Origin: Saccharicrinis sp.
GTDB lineage: Bacteria; Bacteroidota; Bacteroidia; Bacteroidales; Marinilabiliaceae
Direction of reading: 5' to 3'
Length of the DNA: 38,811 bases
Assembly: GCA_024635555.1 (NCBI GenBank)
Contig: JAGXIO010000237.1
Location: 1-38,811, forward strand
The notes under the pieces were generated by a model, which saw only the letters and a program-made list of their open reading frames with translations, made no database searches and was not told where the DNA came from. Positions 23,852-32,398 of the stretch are shown piece by piece; the stretch's first letter is position 1; each line of letters starts with the position of its first letter. The position numbers and the translations under genes are program-made.

Positions 23852-24964
23852 ATGACCATTAAAAAACAAGCTCTTTTTATTTTCTTTTTAAGCATATTAT
23901 ATCCTTTGCAGGCTCAGGATACAACTTCAGTATCCTTGATTTTTGTAGGCGATGTGATGGGACATGATACTCAAATAAACAGCGCCTACGATGAAAATAC
24001 AGGAACTTACCGTTATGATGATTGCTTTAGATACGTGAGTAACATATTTACCGATGCCGATTTTGCCATTGCAAACCTCGAAGTTACCCTGGCCGGCCCA
24101 CCATTTATAGGCTATCCACAGTTTAGTTCGCCCGATGCCTTGGCCATGGCTTTACGCAATGCCGGTATCAATGCTATGGTAACGGCCAACAATCATTGTG
24201 TGGACAGAAGAAAGCAAGGGCTGGAAAGAACCGTTGATGTGCTCGATAGTTTAGGGATTCCGCGAACCGGAACGTTTAAAGATGAGGTGGATAGGGCCAA
24301 GCACAATCCAATGCTTTTGCATAAGAACGGAATTAAATTAGCCATCCTGAATTATACTTATGGCACTAATGGCATAGCGGTATCCGAACCCAATATTGTT
24401 AATTTTTTGGAGGAGGACGTTATTGTGGCCGATATAGCGAAAGCCAGAGCGATGAGCGTTGATAAAATAATTGCTTTTGTGCATTGGGGACTTGAATACC
24501 AAACCTTGCCCAATGCCGATCAGGAAAAATTTAACGCCATTTTTAAAAACAACGGGGTAGATGTTGTCATCGGTTCGCACCCCCATGTTGTGCAGCCCAT
24601 TAAATTTGAGGAGGATCATTTTGTGGTGTACTCACTGGGTAATTTTGTGTCGAACCAGCGGACAGCTCCACGCGATGGAGGGGTAGTCGTTCGTTTGGAA
24701 CTGAGCAAGACCGGCGGTAAAACATTTGTTAGTGATGCTGGATACTATCTAACTTGGGTACATACGCCTATTAAAAATGGGAAAAGAGAATTTATGGTAC
24801 TGCCGGTAGCTGCTTTCGAAAAGGATGCTTTATTTATGGATGATGCAGCTCATTCCAGATTATGCGAATATGCCGGCGAGGCCCGCGATATTTACAAACA
24901 AAACATCAATATAAAGGAATATTCTTTTGATAAAAATATACCCGGCTGGGTGAAAAGTAACTAG
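23852..24964 (+). CDS. CapA-family metallophosphoesterase-fold protein, exported
   Basis: The 370-residue protein has a signal peptide (about 1-21, ending LQAQ) and the CapA/PGA_cap fold, a calcineurin-like fold found in poly-gamma-glutamate capsule and some polysaccharide systems. Motifs are GDVMGHD (33-39), ANLEVT (74-79), ANNHCVD (112-118), a VHWGLEY block at about 210 and GSHPHVVQP at about 242-250, the expected metal-binding set. No other capsule genes are next to it, so it may act on a cell-wall or exopolysaccharide substrate; this is inference. The next gene converges on it, with the short heptamer tract between the two. Confidence 0.88.
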   Translation: MTIKKQALFIFFLSILYPLQAQDTTSVSLIFVGDVMGHDTQINSAYDENTGTYRYDDCFRYVSNIFTDADFAIANLEVTLAGPPFIGYPQFSSPDALAMALRNAGINAMVTANNHCVDRRKQGLERTVDVLDSLGIPRTGTFKDEVDRAKHNPMLLHKNGIKLAILNYTYGTNGIAVSEPNIVNFLEEDVIVADIAKARAMSVDKIIAFVHWGLEYQTLPNADQEKFNAIFKNNGVDVVIGSHPHVVQPIKFEEDHFVVYSLGNFVSNQRTAPRDGGVVVRLELSKTGGKTFVSDAGYYLTWVHTPIKNGKREFMVLPVAAFEKDALFMDDAAHSRLCEYAGEARDIYKQNINIKEYSFDKNIPGWVKSN

Positions 24965-24973
24965 CTTTTTTGC

Positions 24974-25008
24974 GCCAATAGCCAATAGCCAATAGCTATT
25001 AGCCATCC
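24974..25008. repeat. Heptanucleotide tract A, at the arcA stop codon
   Basis: Three exact copies of GCCAATA (24974-24994), then GCTATTA and GCCATCC, run in uninterrupted 7-base register up to the arcA stop codon at 25008-25010. The 7-mers are the same family as those of tract B on the other side of arcA. Confidence 0.8.
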
Positions 25009-26270
25009 TACCACTCCACTTTTTTCCGCCGTATGGGCATGGTCATGCATCGGCCACCGCCGCCACCTCGAGCCAGCTCTGCACCGTTTATAGTGATTAC
25101 ATACTTTTGGTAATCGCTCAAATTTATTTTGTTATCAATAACATCAGCAGCAGGTATTATTTCAAAGCTATTGTCGTTCATTTCCTCCAAAGTATACACA
25201 TTGCGAGCATAGCCGATAACTTTACCCGGGCCAACCGCAAAAAAATTGGCGCCGCTATGCCATTGTTCGCGTTCCTGAATCCAAATATCTTTTCGTCCGC
25301 CACAATAGAGTGGTTTTAAGGGCATGCCCAAATCGTTGAGGCATTGTACCAGGTTGGTTTGCTTTTCGATTTTTTTTACTTTGCCACCTTCAATCGAAAT
25401 TAGGATAGTTTGGTATTTGTTGGGCTGCATGATGATGGGGGCGTAAACCATACAATAATCCCTGTCTATCAAAGTAAACACCATGTCTAAATGTATGAAA
25501 CTCTCAGGCTTGGAGGGCAGCTGTTGAACCACGATGCTATGTTTTCCTTCGTTTTTTTTGATTTGCTCGATGATAAAATCAACGCCATGGGTACTTGTGC
25601 GCGTACCAGTGCCAATAATCAAAATATCTTCGCGGGCAATCAATACATCACCTCCTTCAATGGTAATTTTATCTTTATCGTGTTCGGCTGTTTCGGGGCT
25701 TATTGTTTTGGTGTTCAATTGTGCTGAGTGGCTAAAGATAGCTTCCATCACCATGGCTTCCCGAGTTCGCACCTTGCTGGCCATCTTGCCAATAAGCACC
25801 TGGTTGTACATTGCCATGGAGGCGTCGCGGGTAAAAAAGAAGTTGTGCAGAGGTCGCAGTGCATTTCTCTCGTTAGATAAAAAGCCGGTTAATGAATCTT
25901 TTTTTAAGGGTACACCTTCAATAATCTGCTTGGCTAATTCATTTACTTCTAAATGCAGCAAATGTTTCTTTAAGAAACGTACCTCTTCGAAGTTGCAAAT
26001 GTTTTTTACTAGGTTCTCCTTTACTTCGGGAATGCCAAGTATCTCGGTTAATAAATCTTTTACCTGCAAGGTTTTGGTAATTTTTGTCAACACACCATGC
26101 AATTGTCGGTACTCCTCCTTTGCAACCGATAGATTTAGAATGTCACTATACAATGCCCTCTCGGCATTTGCAGGCGTCATATTTTCCACTTCGCTACCCG
26201 GCGTGTGCAATATCAACCCTTCAATTTCACCTATCTCGGAATGTACACTTGTTTGTATGGCTTCAGTCAT
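25008..26270 (-). CDS. arcA: Arginine deiminase
   Basis: The 420-residue enzyme hydrolyses arginine to citrulline and ammonia. The start is ATG at 26270 (MTEAIQTSVHSEIG); a longer reading from 26321 adds 17 unrelated residues and is rejected. Catalytic residues of the ADI family are all present: Asp149 (FTRDAS), Glu205 (EGGDVL), His260 and Asp262 (FIHLDM) and nucleophile Cys408 in GGGGRCMTMP. The carbamoyltransferase and carbamate kinase of a classical arc operon are not adjacent, so energy generation by the full pathway would need genes elsewhere. It is flanked on both sides by heptamer tracts of the same type. A 10-bp palindrome CACAATTGTG lies upstream at 26337-26346. Confidence 0.93.
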   Translation of the reverse strand: MTEAIQTSVHSEIGEIEGLILHTPGSEVENMTPANAERALYSDILNLSVAKEEYRQLHGVLTKITKTLQVKDLLTEILGIPEVKENLVKNICNFEEVRFLKKHLLHLEVNELAKQIIEGVPLKKDSLTGFLSNERNALRPLHNFFFTRDASMAMYNQVLIGKMASKVRTREAMVMEAIFSHSAQLNTKTISPETAEHDKDKITIEGGDVLIAREDILIIGTGTRTSTHGVDFIIEQIKKNEGKHSIVVQQLPSKPESFIHLDMVFTLIDRDYCMVYAPIIMQPNKYQTILISIEGGKVKKIEKQTNLVQCLNDLGMPLKPLYCGGRKDIWIQEREQWHSGANFFAVGPGKVIGYARNVYTLEEMNDNSFEIIPAADVIDNKINLSDYQKYVITINGAELARGGGGGRCMTMPIRRKKVEW

Positions 26271-26293
26271 GTTTTTAGTAAATTTATTTTTTC

Positions 26294-26321
26294 CAAAAAT
26301 AATATTAGTGGCAAAGTACAA
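26294..26321 (-). promoter_or_regulatory. Candidate promoter of arcA
   Basis: On the minus strand TTG (26321-26319) and TATTTTTG (26301-26294) are 17 bases apart, a slightly short version of the Bacteroidota TTG / TAnnTTTG promoter. The palindrome CACAATTGTG at 26337-26346 lies just upstream and could be a regulator site. Confidence 0.4.
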
Positions 26322-26370
26322 TTATTCATTTATCTGCACAATTGTGTGCCAATCCCAAATTCTTAAGGTA

Positions 26371-26426
26371 GCCATTAGCCATCTGCCGTTGGCTATCAGC
26401 TACTAGCCATTAGCTATCAGCTATAA
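26371..26426. repeat. Heptanucleotide tract B, between arcA and the FAD oxidoreductase gene
   Basis: Eight 7-base units run in perfect register: GCCATTA, GCCATCT, GCCGTTG, GCTATCA, GCTACTA, GCCATTA, GCTATCA and GCTATAA. The last unit overlaps the stop codon of the oxidoreductase gene (26421-26423). The vocabulary is the same as in tract A. Confidence 0.85.
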
Positions 26427-27593
26427 AGGGATTTCTTTTCTTATTTTTGCTAGGCTCCATTTCTCCATTAAAGCTTGTTGATAATCTTTGGCTCTATCGC
26501 CATCATTTTTCATTAGTAACGCCTCAATTTTATCATCCTTAAAATACATGTCCCTAACTATGTCGCCCACTTTTTCTTCAATAAGCGTAAGATTGTTGGA
26601 GGATGGCAATACCGAAAAATAATACTCGCCAAACACTTCGGTTTTCATCCTAAAAGGTTTAAGTTCGAGTTTTAATTGTTTACCGCAAGCATTTAAACCG
26701 GCTAAATGGCCTTGGTGTTCTGCGGCATGCCATAGTCCGGTAATTTGTCCCAAAGGATGTTCGGCTGCGTCGCCGGCGGCATAAACATCAGGAGCCGAGG
26801 TTTCAAGATAATCATTAACCATTATACCAACATTACATTTAATATCGGCATTTTTGGCCAGTTTGGTGTTTGGTATGTAGCCGATGGAGGAAATAATAGT
26901 GTCTATTTTGTGTTCCTGTCCATCTATCCAAATCAAGGATTCTCCCGATTCAGATTCATTATAAGCTATTTTCTTGATGTCTAAAAGCAAGTGTACACCT
27001 GCTTTTTCAATCGTTTTTTTCATTAAATTAGCAAACTTAGGAGTGAAAAAGCGCTTTAATACCATACTGTTGCGTTCAACAAGTATTACCTCTTTGCCTA
27101 ATTTAACCAACTGTTCCGCTGTTTCTACACCTTCAACTCCGGCTCCTATTACTAAGTATTTTTTTGATTTAACGGTTGAGCGTATAATATTTTCGACTTG
27201 TCGTGCGGTATGCACCTGATGCACTTTTTCCGCAGGCAATCCGTCAATATTTAAAAGTCTCGGAATTTTTCCGGAAGCAATTATCAGTTTATTATAAATT
27301 AAGGTGCCTCTGTGCTTAAAGGTAAGTTCGTGTTTTTGGGTGTTTATTGTTTCTGCTGTGTCGTACAGTAATTCTATATGGTTTTCCATCAACCAATGAT
27401 GGTCAGTCAAAGCAAATTCATCCTTAGAAAATCCCGTGGCAATGTGTTTGTTTATTTTTGTTCTTTTGTAGGGCATTCTGTCCTCATCGCTTACCCAAAG
27501 AATAGAGCTAGACGTGTTCACTTCCCTAATTGCTTTGATGGCCGCAAGACCAGCAATTCCTCCACCTATTATTACAAAATTTTTTACATTCAT
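26421..27593 (-). CDS. FAD-dependent pyridine nucleotide-disulfide oxidoreductase (rubredoxin/ferredoxin reductase-like)
   Basis: The 390-residue flavoprotein has an N-terminal FAD-binding GGGIAGLAA (10-18), a second nucleotide-binding motif VIGAGVEGVETAEQL for NAD(P)H, and the FAD-contacting AAGDAAEHPLGQ near 270. There is no CxxxxC redox disulfide, so it resembles NADH-dependent rubredoxin or ferredoxin reductases and the N-terminal part of NirB rather than glutathione reductase. The electron acceptor is unknown. A palindrome ACAACA-AAT-TGTTGT lies at 27629-27643, about 35 bases upstream of the ATG, and may be an operator. Tract B covers its stop codon. Confidence 0.86.
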   Translation of the reverse strand: MNVKNFVIIGGGIAGLAAIKAIREVNTSSSILWVSDEDRMPYKRTKINKHIATGFSKDEFALTDHHWLMENHIELLYDTAETINTQKHELTFKHRGTLIYNKLIIASGKIPRLLNIDGLPAEKVHQVHTARQVENIIRSTVKSKKYLVIGAGVEGVETAEQLVKLGKEVILVERNSMVLKRFFTPKFANLMKKTIEKAGVHLLLDIKKIAYNESESGESLIWIDGQEHKIDTIISSIGYIPNTKLAKNADIKCNVGIMVNDYLETSAPDVYAAGDAAEHPLGQITGLWHAAEHQGHLAGLNACGKQLKLELKPFRMKTEVFGEYYFSVLPSSNNLTLIEEKVGDIVRDMYFKDDKIEALLMKNDGDRAKDYQQALMEKWSLAKIRKEIPL

Positions 27594-27628
27594 AATGGCT
27601 ATGTTTTAGCATAAATATAATGTTTTAT

Positions 27629-27643
27629 ACAACAAATTGTTGT
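27629..27643. promoter_or_regulatory. Palindrome between divergent oxidoreductase and PLP-enzyme genes
   Basis: ACAACA, AAT, TGTTGT is a 6-bp inverted repeat with a 3-base centre in the region between two divergent genes (27593 and 27741). The position suggests an operator acting on the oxidoreductase gene, and possibly both. Confidence 0.35.
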
Positions 27644-27684
27644 GCTTTATTCAAAAAATAGACGGATAAAAAAAGTAATTTATA

Positions 27685-27715
27685 TTTGCTAGCCCATTAA
27701 GTGTTGGTACTTTTG
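27685..27715 (+). promoter_or_regulatory. Bacteroidota-type promoter of the PLP-enzyme gene
   Basis: TTTG at 27685-27688 and TACTTTTG at 27708-27715 are 19 bases apart, a full match to the -33 TTTG / -7 TAnnTTTG form. The start of transcription would be near 27722 and the ATG is at 27741. Confidence 0.7.
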
Positions 27716-27740
27716 TTTTTTGTAAATGATATTTTAATAT

Positions 27741-28835
27741 ATGCATCAGATTTTCGAACCTACTTTATTGCTGAACAAATCTATTTGTAAAGCGAATATA
27801 AAACGGATGGCGGAGCGCGTTAAAAGTTGGAATGGTGATTTTAGACCTCATTTTAAAACGCACCAATCAGCTGAGGTGGCAGAGTGGTTCCGGGAGCAAG
27901 ATGTTGAACGTATAACCGTTTCGTCATTTAAAATGGCATTTTATTTTGCCCAAAACGGATGGAAAGATATTACGGTGGCCATAACTGCTACTAAACTTCA
28001 TGCAGGGATTATTAATGAATTGGCGGCAAAAATAAATCTACATATAATTGTTGAGGATGAACATACTATTGTGGAGTTGGAAAATTTGCTCCAACATCCG
28101 GTTGGTTTATTTATTAAGGTGGACACGGGTTATCATCGCACAGGGGTTGATGCCGATGATTTAGTAAAAATTAAAAAGTTGCTGAATGGACTTAAAGAGG
28201 CTAAGAAACTGATTTTTATCGGATTTTTGACTCATGCGGGTAATACGTATAGAACCCGAAGCAAAGAGCAACTTACCGAAACTGTTGAGCTTTCCCTACA
28301 TAGATTTCTGGCATTAAAAACTTTTTTAAAAGATCAGTTCCCCTTGATGCAATTATCGTGGGGCGACACGCCAAGTTGTTCTACGTATAACAACTTTTAT
28401 GGTATCGATGAGTTTCGACCGGGTAATTTTGTGTTTTACGATGATATGCAGGTGAAAATAGGAGCGTGCCAAATCAGAGATGTGGCGGTTTGTATGGCTG
28501 CGCCCGTGTTAGCGGTTCATCCCCAACGAAACGAAATAGTAGTTCATGCAGGTGCGGTTCATTTATCTAAAGAAAGGCTTGAGCTGGAGGATGGAACAAC
28601 CTCATATGGGAGTGTAGTTAAAATGAATGGTTTGGTTTGGGATGTGCAACAAGTAATTGGCCCGGTGATGTCTTTGTCGCAGGAACATGGTATTATTTCG
28701 GTTGCCAAACAATTTATAAACACCATTAAACCAGGCGATTTGGTTGGTGTTATACCTGTTCACTCCTGTTTGACAGCGAATTTAATGAAAAAATTTCTTT
28801 GCACTGATGGTAACTTTATTGAAATGATGAAGTAA
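27741..28835 (+). CDS. D-threonine aldolase / D-serine dehydratase-like PLP enzyme
   Basis: The 364-residue protein is a fold-type III PLP enzyme of the alanine racemase superfamily. RPHFKTHQS at 35-43 contains the PLP lysine Lys39, and KVDTGYHRTG near 126-135 belongs to the barrel. The C-terminal D-serine dehydratase-like domain ends with PVHSCLTANL, where His341-x-Cys343 is the metal (Zn2+) ligand pair of this family. It may cleave D-threonine or deaminate D-serine; the sequence does not decide. It has its own promoter and is followed 56 bases later by a lipoprotein gene on the same strand. Confidence 0.86.
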   Translation: MHQIFEPTLLLNKSICKANIKRMAERVKSWNGDFRPHFKTHQSAEVAEWFREQDVERITVSSFKMAFYFAQNGWKDITVAITATKLHAGIINELAAKINLHIIVEDEHTIVELENLLQHPVGLFIKVDTGYHRTGVDADDLVKIKKLLNGLKEAKKLIFIGFLTHAGNTYRTRSKEQLTETVELSLHRFLALKTFLKDQFPLMQLSWGDTPSCSTYNNFYGIDEFRPGNFVFYDDMQVKIGACQIRDVAVCMAAPVLAVHPQRNEIVVHAGAVHLSKERLELEDGTTSYGSVVKMNGLVWDVQQVIGPVMSLSQEHGIISVAKQFINTIKPGDLVGVIPVHSCLTANLMKKFLCTDGNFIEMMK

Positions 28836-28891
28836 AACAAGGGTAACTGAAATTTTCAACAACAAAAAATATAGTGTTTAAACGTAGTTAT

Positions 28892-30292
28892 ATGAAGCAG
28901 ATTTTATTAGCAATGTCCTTTATTTTTATGTTGGCGGGATGCGCCAGCAACCGATATGTTAAAAAAGCAGGCCTGCTTGAGGATTCTGGTTTGTATGCAG
29001 ATGCAGCCGACAACTATTTTTCGTCCTTACAAAAAAATATAAATAATATAGATGCCAAGTTGGGTCTTCAACGTACCGGTCAGTTGGTGTTGGACGATAA
29101 AATGGATAAGTTTAAAACACAATATCAAAATGGTGTCGCAAAAGATGCGGTATACGCCTATAGAGCAGGCGATGAGTATTATAAAAAATTACAAGGTGTA
29201 GGAATCAAATTAATATTTCCAGACGAGCAGGCTAGCTATTACCGTGAAGTAGAGGAAACTTTTTTAAGTAGTTTGTATCAGGATGCATCAAAAGCATTGG
29301 ATTTGGAGCAGTTTAGTACTGCGGAAGCGTATTTTGCCGAGATATTGTCCATCGATGATAGTTATAAGGATGCTAAAAATAAGTGGACTGTTGCCAAGTA
29401 TGAGCCGTTGTATCGAAACGGTAAGCAGTTAATGTCGAATAGTATGTATCGATCTGCCTATCTGGAATTTAAAAACATTGTGGGTAAAGTTAAAGTGTAT
29501 CAAAATAGCTTGGATTTGATGAATGAATCGTTGGAGCAGGCCAAACTGACTATTTATGTACCTTCGATAAATACCAATTTTTCGTCCTATAGAATGCTTG
29601 CGAGTCAACTTACCAGTAAGGTTGCCAAAGGTATTAACGGAATCAACTCACCTTTGTACGAAGTGGTGGGTATGGGAGCTACTAATGCCTCAGCTACAAA
29701 TTCTGCTACAAATTCAGCTTCAAAGGCTTTTCAATTTGATAGAACAAAGGGTGTGGTTAATAGTCAACCCATACCAGCTGCTAAGGCTATTTTTAATGGA
29801 GAGGTGCAGAAATACGTTACAAGTCCTGGTACTTTGAAAAAAACGGAAAACAAGGGATACATTAAAAGGGTTGAAAAGTACGTAGATGAGGTAACGAAGT
29901 TAACCAAGGAGAGAACCGTTTATGATAAAGTGGTTTATTACGAGTGTATAATGGAGAATCGGGTAAGTTTATCGGTGGCCTATTCAATGAAACGTACCGA
30001 TAGAGACGAGCTGCCCATAACCGATGTTTTTAACCAGGAAAAGGTGGATAGAATACATTATGCCGAGTTTAAAGGTGATTATAAGGAGATTGTGCCGGGC
30101 ACTTGGAAATATTTGGCTAAGGATAGCGATGAAGATAAGGTTTACGATAGCGCTTCGTCCGTTCAAAGTTTGCGAATGCTTTTTGAAAGTAATAAGACAA
30201 TCCAGAGCATTACAGAGATGGAAAATGCCTTGACGGATGCTTGTGTAGAACAAATTACGGAGCAGGTTAAAAAATATCAACCCGAAAATTAG
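28892..30292 (+). CDS. Large lipoprotein with tetratricopeptide-like helices, unknown function
   Basis: A 466-residue lipoprotein from ATG 28892 (MKQILLAMSFIFMLAGC, lipid Cys17); a GTG 18 bases upstream is less likely. The first half shows helical repeats of about 35 residues that resemble TPRs, for example AGLLEDSGLYADAADNYFSSLQ and later QFSTAEAYFAEILSIDDSYKDAK. An Ala/Asn/Ser/Thr-rich linker (about 255-272) separates a C-terminal domain with YVDEVTKLTKERTVYDKVVYYE. No enzyme motif is seen. It is followed after 27 bases by the LPP20-like lipoprotein gene, so the two very likely form one operon and one envelope complex. Similar pairs are known in Bacteroidota only as hypothetical proteins to my knowledge. 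Confidence 0.8.
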   Translation: MKQILLAMSFIFMLAGCASNRYVKKAGLLEDSGLYADAADNYFSSLQKNINNIDAKLGLQRTGQLVLDDKMDKFKTQYQNGVAKDAVYAYRAGDEYYKKLQGVGIKLIFPDEQASYYREVEETFLSSLYQDASKALDLEQFSTAEAYFAEILSIDDSYKDAKNKWTVAKYEPLYRNGKQLMSNSMYRSAYLEFKNIVGKVKVYQNSLDLMNESLEQAKLTIYVPSINTNFSSYRMLASQLTSKVAKGINGINSPLYEVVGMGATNASATNSATNSASKAFQFDRTKGVVNSQPIPAAKAIFNGEVQKYVTSPGTLKKTENKGYIKRVEKYVDEVTKLTKERTVYDKVVYYECIMENRVSLSVAYSMKRTDRDELPITDVFNQEKVDRIHYAEFKGDYKEIVPGTWKYLAKDSDEDKVYDSASSVQSLRMLFESNKTIQSITEMENALTDACVEQITEQVKKYQPEN

Positions 30293-30319
30293 TAGCGACT
30301 TATTAAAGACAATATAAAA

Positions 30320-31285
30320 ATGCGAAACAGTTTATTTTTACTGGTATTGGCTATTTTGCTTTTTGCTTGTTCGAGCAAAAAAAAGCAAGCCGAATTGCTG
30401 GAACAAAGCAAACCTTTGTGGTTGAAACAGCGCCCCGTAAATGCAGATTATTATTATGGAATAGGTATCGCACGTAAGATGGGTGCTGCCATGTTGTTCG
30501 AAGACAAAGCAAAGGAGAGAGCTCTGGCCGATATTTCCGGTCAGATCAACTCGACTATTAAAGCAGAGGCTATCTTTTATCAGGTGGAAGACAAGCAAGG
30601 GGTGAAAGAATATTTGCAAAACAGAATCAAATCCACATCGTCAGAATATCTGGAGGGCTATGAGTATATCGATAAATGGGAAGATTTATCCAATACCTAT
30701 GCTTTTTATCGCCTCTCGAAACAAAAATACCAGGAGGTAAAGACCCGGAGAAAAAATGAGGCATTCAAACTAGCCAGTGAAAAATATTTGACAGGTATAA
30801 GCATGTCAAATGAGGGACAGCACATTCCGGCTATTGAACATTTTGCCCTTGTTATTGATGCGCTGAGTGGTTATTTAAACGGATCTACAGTGACAAATGT
30901 GCAAGGAAAACAGATTGACTTGGTGTCGGAGTCCACCAAGGAAATAAATGCAATCGTTCAAGGATTAAATTTTGTTTCAGATGTAGAATCTACTAATCCG
31001 TTTGGTTGTTTTGTTGTGTGTGATGCCCAAAAAAAGTCGGTAAGTAATATGCCGGTGCAATTAAAGTATTCGGGTGGATATTTGGTAAACGACAAGATAA
31101 AAACGGATGATACCGGAAGAGTAATTTTACCCAAACTATCCCCCACAAATAACGATGCCGATAATGCATTGATAGTTCAAATAGACTTGGTGAACTTGGG
31201 TCGTCAGGTAACACGAAATTTATACGTCCGAAAGATTATTGAACAACAAAGGGCAAATGATGTAGTGGTTAAAAGTACAAAGTAG
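30320..31285 (+). CDS. LPP20-family lipoprotein
   Basis: The 321-residue lipoprotein (signal ending LLFAC, lipid Cys17) has at about 30-125 the LPP20-like domain: WLKQRPVNADYYYGIGIARK, then EDKAKERALADISGQINSTI and YRLSKQKYQEVKTRRK, the pattern of the LPP20/LpoB-like envelope family. The second half carries helices and a small beta domain with FGCFVVCDAQKKSVSNMPVQL. LPP20 members are outer-membrane lipoproteins, some implicated in peptidoglycan or surface assembly. It is the second gene of a two-lipoprotein operon. The downstream region contains the nested repeat at 31318-31383. Confidence 0.85.
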   Translation: MRNSLFLLVLAILLFACSSKKKQAELLEQSKPLWLKQRPVNADYYYGIGIARKMGAAMLFEDKAKERALADISGQINSTIKAEAIFYQVEDKQGVKEYLQNRIKSTSSEYLEGYEYIDKWEDLSNTYAFYRLSKQKYQEVKTRRKNEAFKLASEKYLTGISMSNEGQHIPAIEHFALVIDALSGYLNGSTVTNVQGKQIDLVSESTKEINAIVQGLNFVSDVESTNPFGCFVVCDAQKKSVSNMPVQLKYSGGYLVNDKIKTDDTGRVILPKLSPTNNDADNALIVQIDLVNLGRQVTRNLYVRKIIEQQRANDVVVKSTK

Positions 31286-31317
31286 ATAGTTAGTACCTTT
31301 AAGAAAACGCAACAATT

Positions 31318-31383
31318 CCCCTTAAAAACCCTCTAACTCCCTAAAGGGAAATCGGGACTCCCCAGAGAGAGCCAGTTTAGGGG
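31318..31383. repeat. Nested inverted repeats downstream of the LPP20 gene
   Basis: CCCCTTAAA (31318-31326) and TTTAGGGG (31376-31383) form an outer pair, and TCCCTAAAGGGA (31338-31349) is a perfect inner palindrome. C/A-rich wording of this kind (CCCTCTAACTCCCTAAAGGG) is common in intergenic DNA of Bacteroidota. It may be a dispersed repeat that also serves as a terminator of the lipoprotein operon. Confidence 0.5.
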
Positions 31384-31434
31384 TAATCACGAAGGAGTAT
31401 TATTCATGTAGAGGGTTTTCTTAGAGCACTGATT

Positions 31435-31489
31435 AGCTAATATTACATATATAATCGTAAAATATTCGATTATGTATGTAATATTAGCT
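31435..31489. repeat. 55-bp palindromic element, copy 1, downstream of the AbiE pair
   Basis: A 23-bp inverted repeat with one mismatch: 31435-31457 pairs with 31467-31489 around a 9-base loop. It shares 40 of 55 positions with copy 2 at 33042-33096 in the same orientation and with no gaps, including AGCTA, TTACATA, TTCGATTAT, TATGTAAT and the final AGCT. Confidence 0.8.
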
Positions 31490-31564
31490 GTTTGTGAAAG
31501 CAAATATGATAAGAAGTTGTCTCATCTGGGTTTAGCCTACAATAAATGCTTTATTAAAGGTAGA

Positions 31565-32398
31565 TTATTCAATTTTCACCATATCAGCAATTTGTAAAAA
31601 ATAATCGGTGCTCCAAATATTTAATTCATTGGGGTTTATAATAAAAGGATATACATCGGCCTTAACACTATCAATTTTGGTGTTTGAAATTTTTTGTTTC
31701 AGTATTTTATAAAATTCAGGATGGCTTAAGTTGCCATATTCCGAACCTTCGCTTTGGGTTGCTCGTTCTTTAAAATGGTTAAAGTCGAGGGGGATGTTGT
31801 TTCGTACATACCATTCAAAATCGTACCAATCTCGTCCTTTTATGCGGTTCTTCCATTTTCTAAAAAGCAGCGCGTGCATCTTTCCGGCAAACAGTCCGGG
31901 TAGAGTAAAGCACCTAGTCATAAACGAATAGGGAAGCAGGAGTAGTTTGTATTCGGTTTTAAATTTAAGCGGCGGCAGTTTATCTACCTCAATTTTAATC
32001 TTTATGGATGGTTCTGTTTGAAATTTGATATTAACAATGTCGGTATTATCCTTTAAAAATGCCGATTCGATATGAGTGTATTGCTTCTTTATTTTTTTGT
32101 CTATAGAAACATCTCGCCCGATTGACGAAAACTCATGTTCAATTGCTTCAAAATAGTTTTCCAGGTTAAAGTCTATATCGTTTTGCATTAACGAAAAATC
32201 CATGTCTTCCGAAAATCGATTTAGCCCTTGGAATATGCGTAAACAAGTGCCACCATAAAAGGCGGCCTTTTCAAAAAAGCCCGCCCTTTGTAATCCTGCC
32301 AGACACACTTGTTGCATTACTTCGTGCGTTGCATTTTGTTTTTCCTCCTTCGTTGTTATGTTGTAGCGCAACATCATTTCGTTAAAGATATCAGCCAT
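31565..32398 (-). CDS. abiEii: AbiEii/MenT-type nucleotidyltransferase toxin
   Basis: The 277-residue protein has the nucleotidyltransferase signature of the AbiEii family: YGGTCLRIFQGLNRFSEDMDFSL (48-70), with Gly49/Gly50, Ser63 and Asp65/Asp67 as the metal ligands, and downstream KMHALLFRKWKNRIKGRDWYDFEWYV, the second conserved block with KGRDWYD. AbiEii toxins act as type IV toxin-antitoxin components and defend against phages by abortive infection; related MenT enzymes modify tRNA 3' ends. The gene overlaps the end of its antitoxin gene by 8 bases (ATGGCTGA region), the usual coupled order antitoxin-toxin. It ends 75 bases before the copy-1 palindrome. Confidence 0.9.
   Translation of the reverse strand: MADIFNEMMLRYNITTKEEKQNATHEVMQQVCLAGLQRAGFFEKAAFYGGTCLRIFQGLNRFSEDMDFSLMQNDIDFNLENYFEAIEHEFSSIGRDVSIDKKIKKQYTHIESAFLKDNTDIVNIKFQTEPSIKIKIEVDKLPPLKFKTEYKLLLLPYSFMTRCFTLPGLFAGKMHALLFRKWKNRIKGRDWYDFEWYVRNNIPLDFNHFKERATQSEGSEYGNLSHPEFYKILKQKISNTKIDSVKADVYPFIINPNELNIWSTDYFLQIADMVKIE

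Noticed and set aside
26271-26321. Longer arcA start at 26321
   Set aside because: The 17 extra residues are not part of the ADI family and overlap the candidate promoter; ATG 26270 fits.
25534-26406. Plus-strand open frame of 290 codons antisense to arcA
   Set aside because: Arginine deiminase has all catalytic residues on the other strand; this frame is a shadow with serine/leucine-rich composition.
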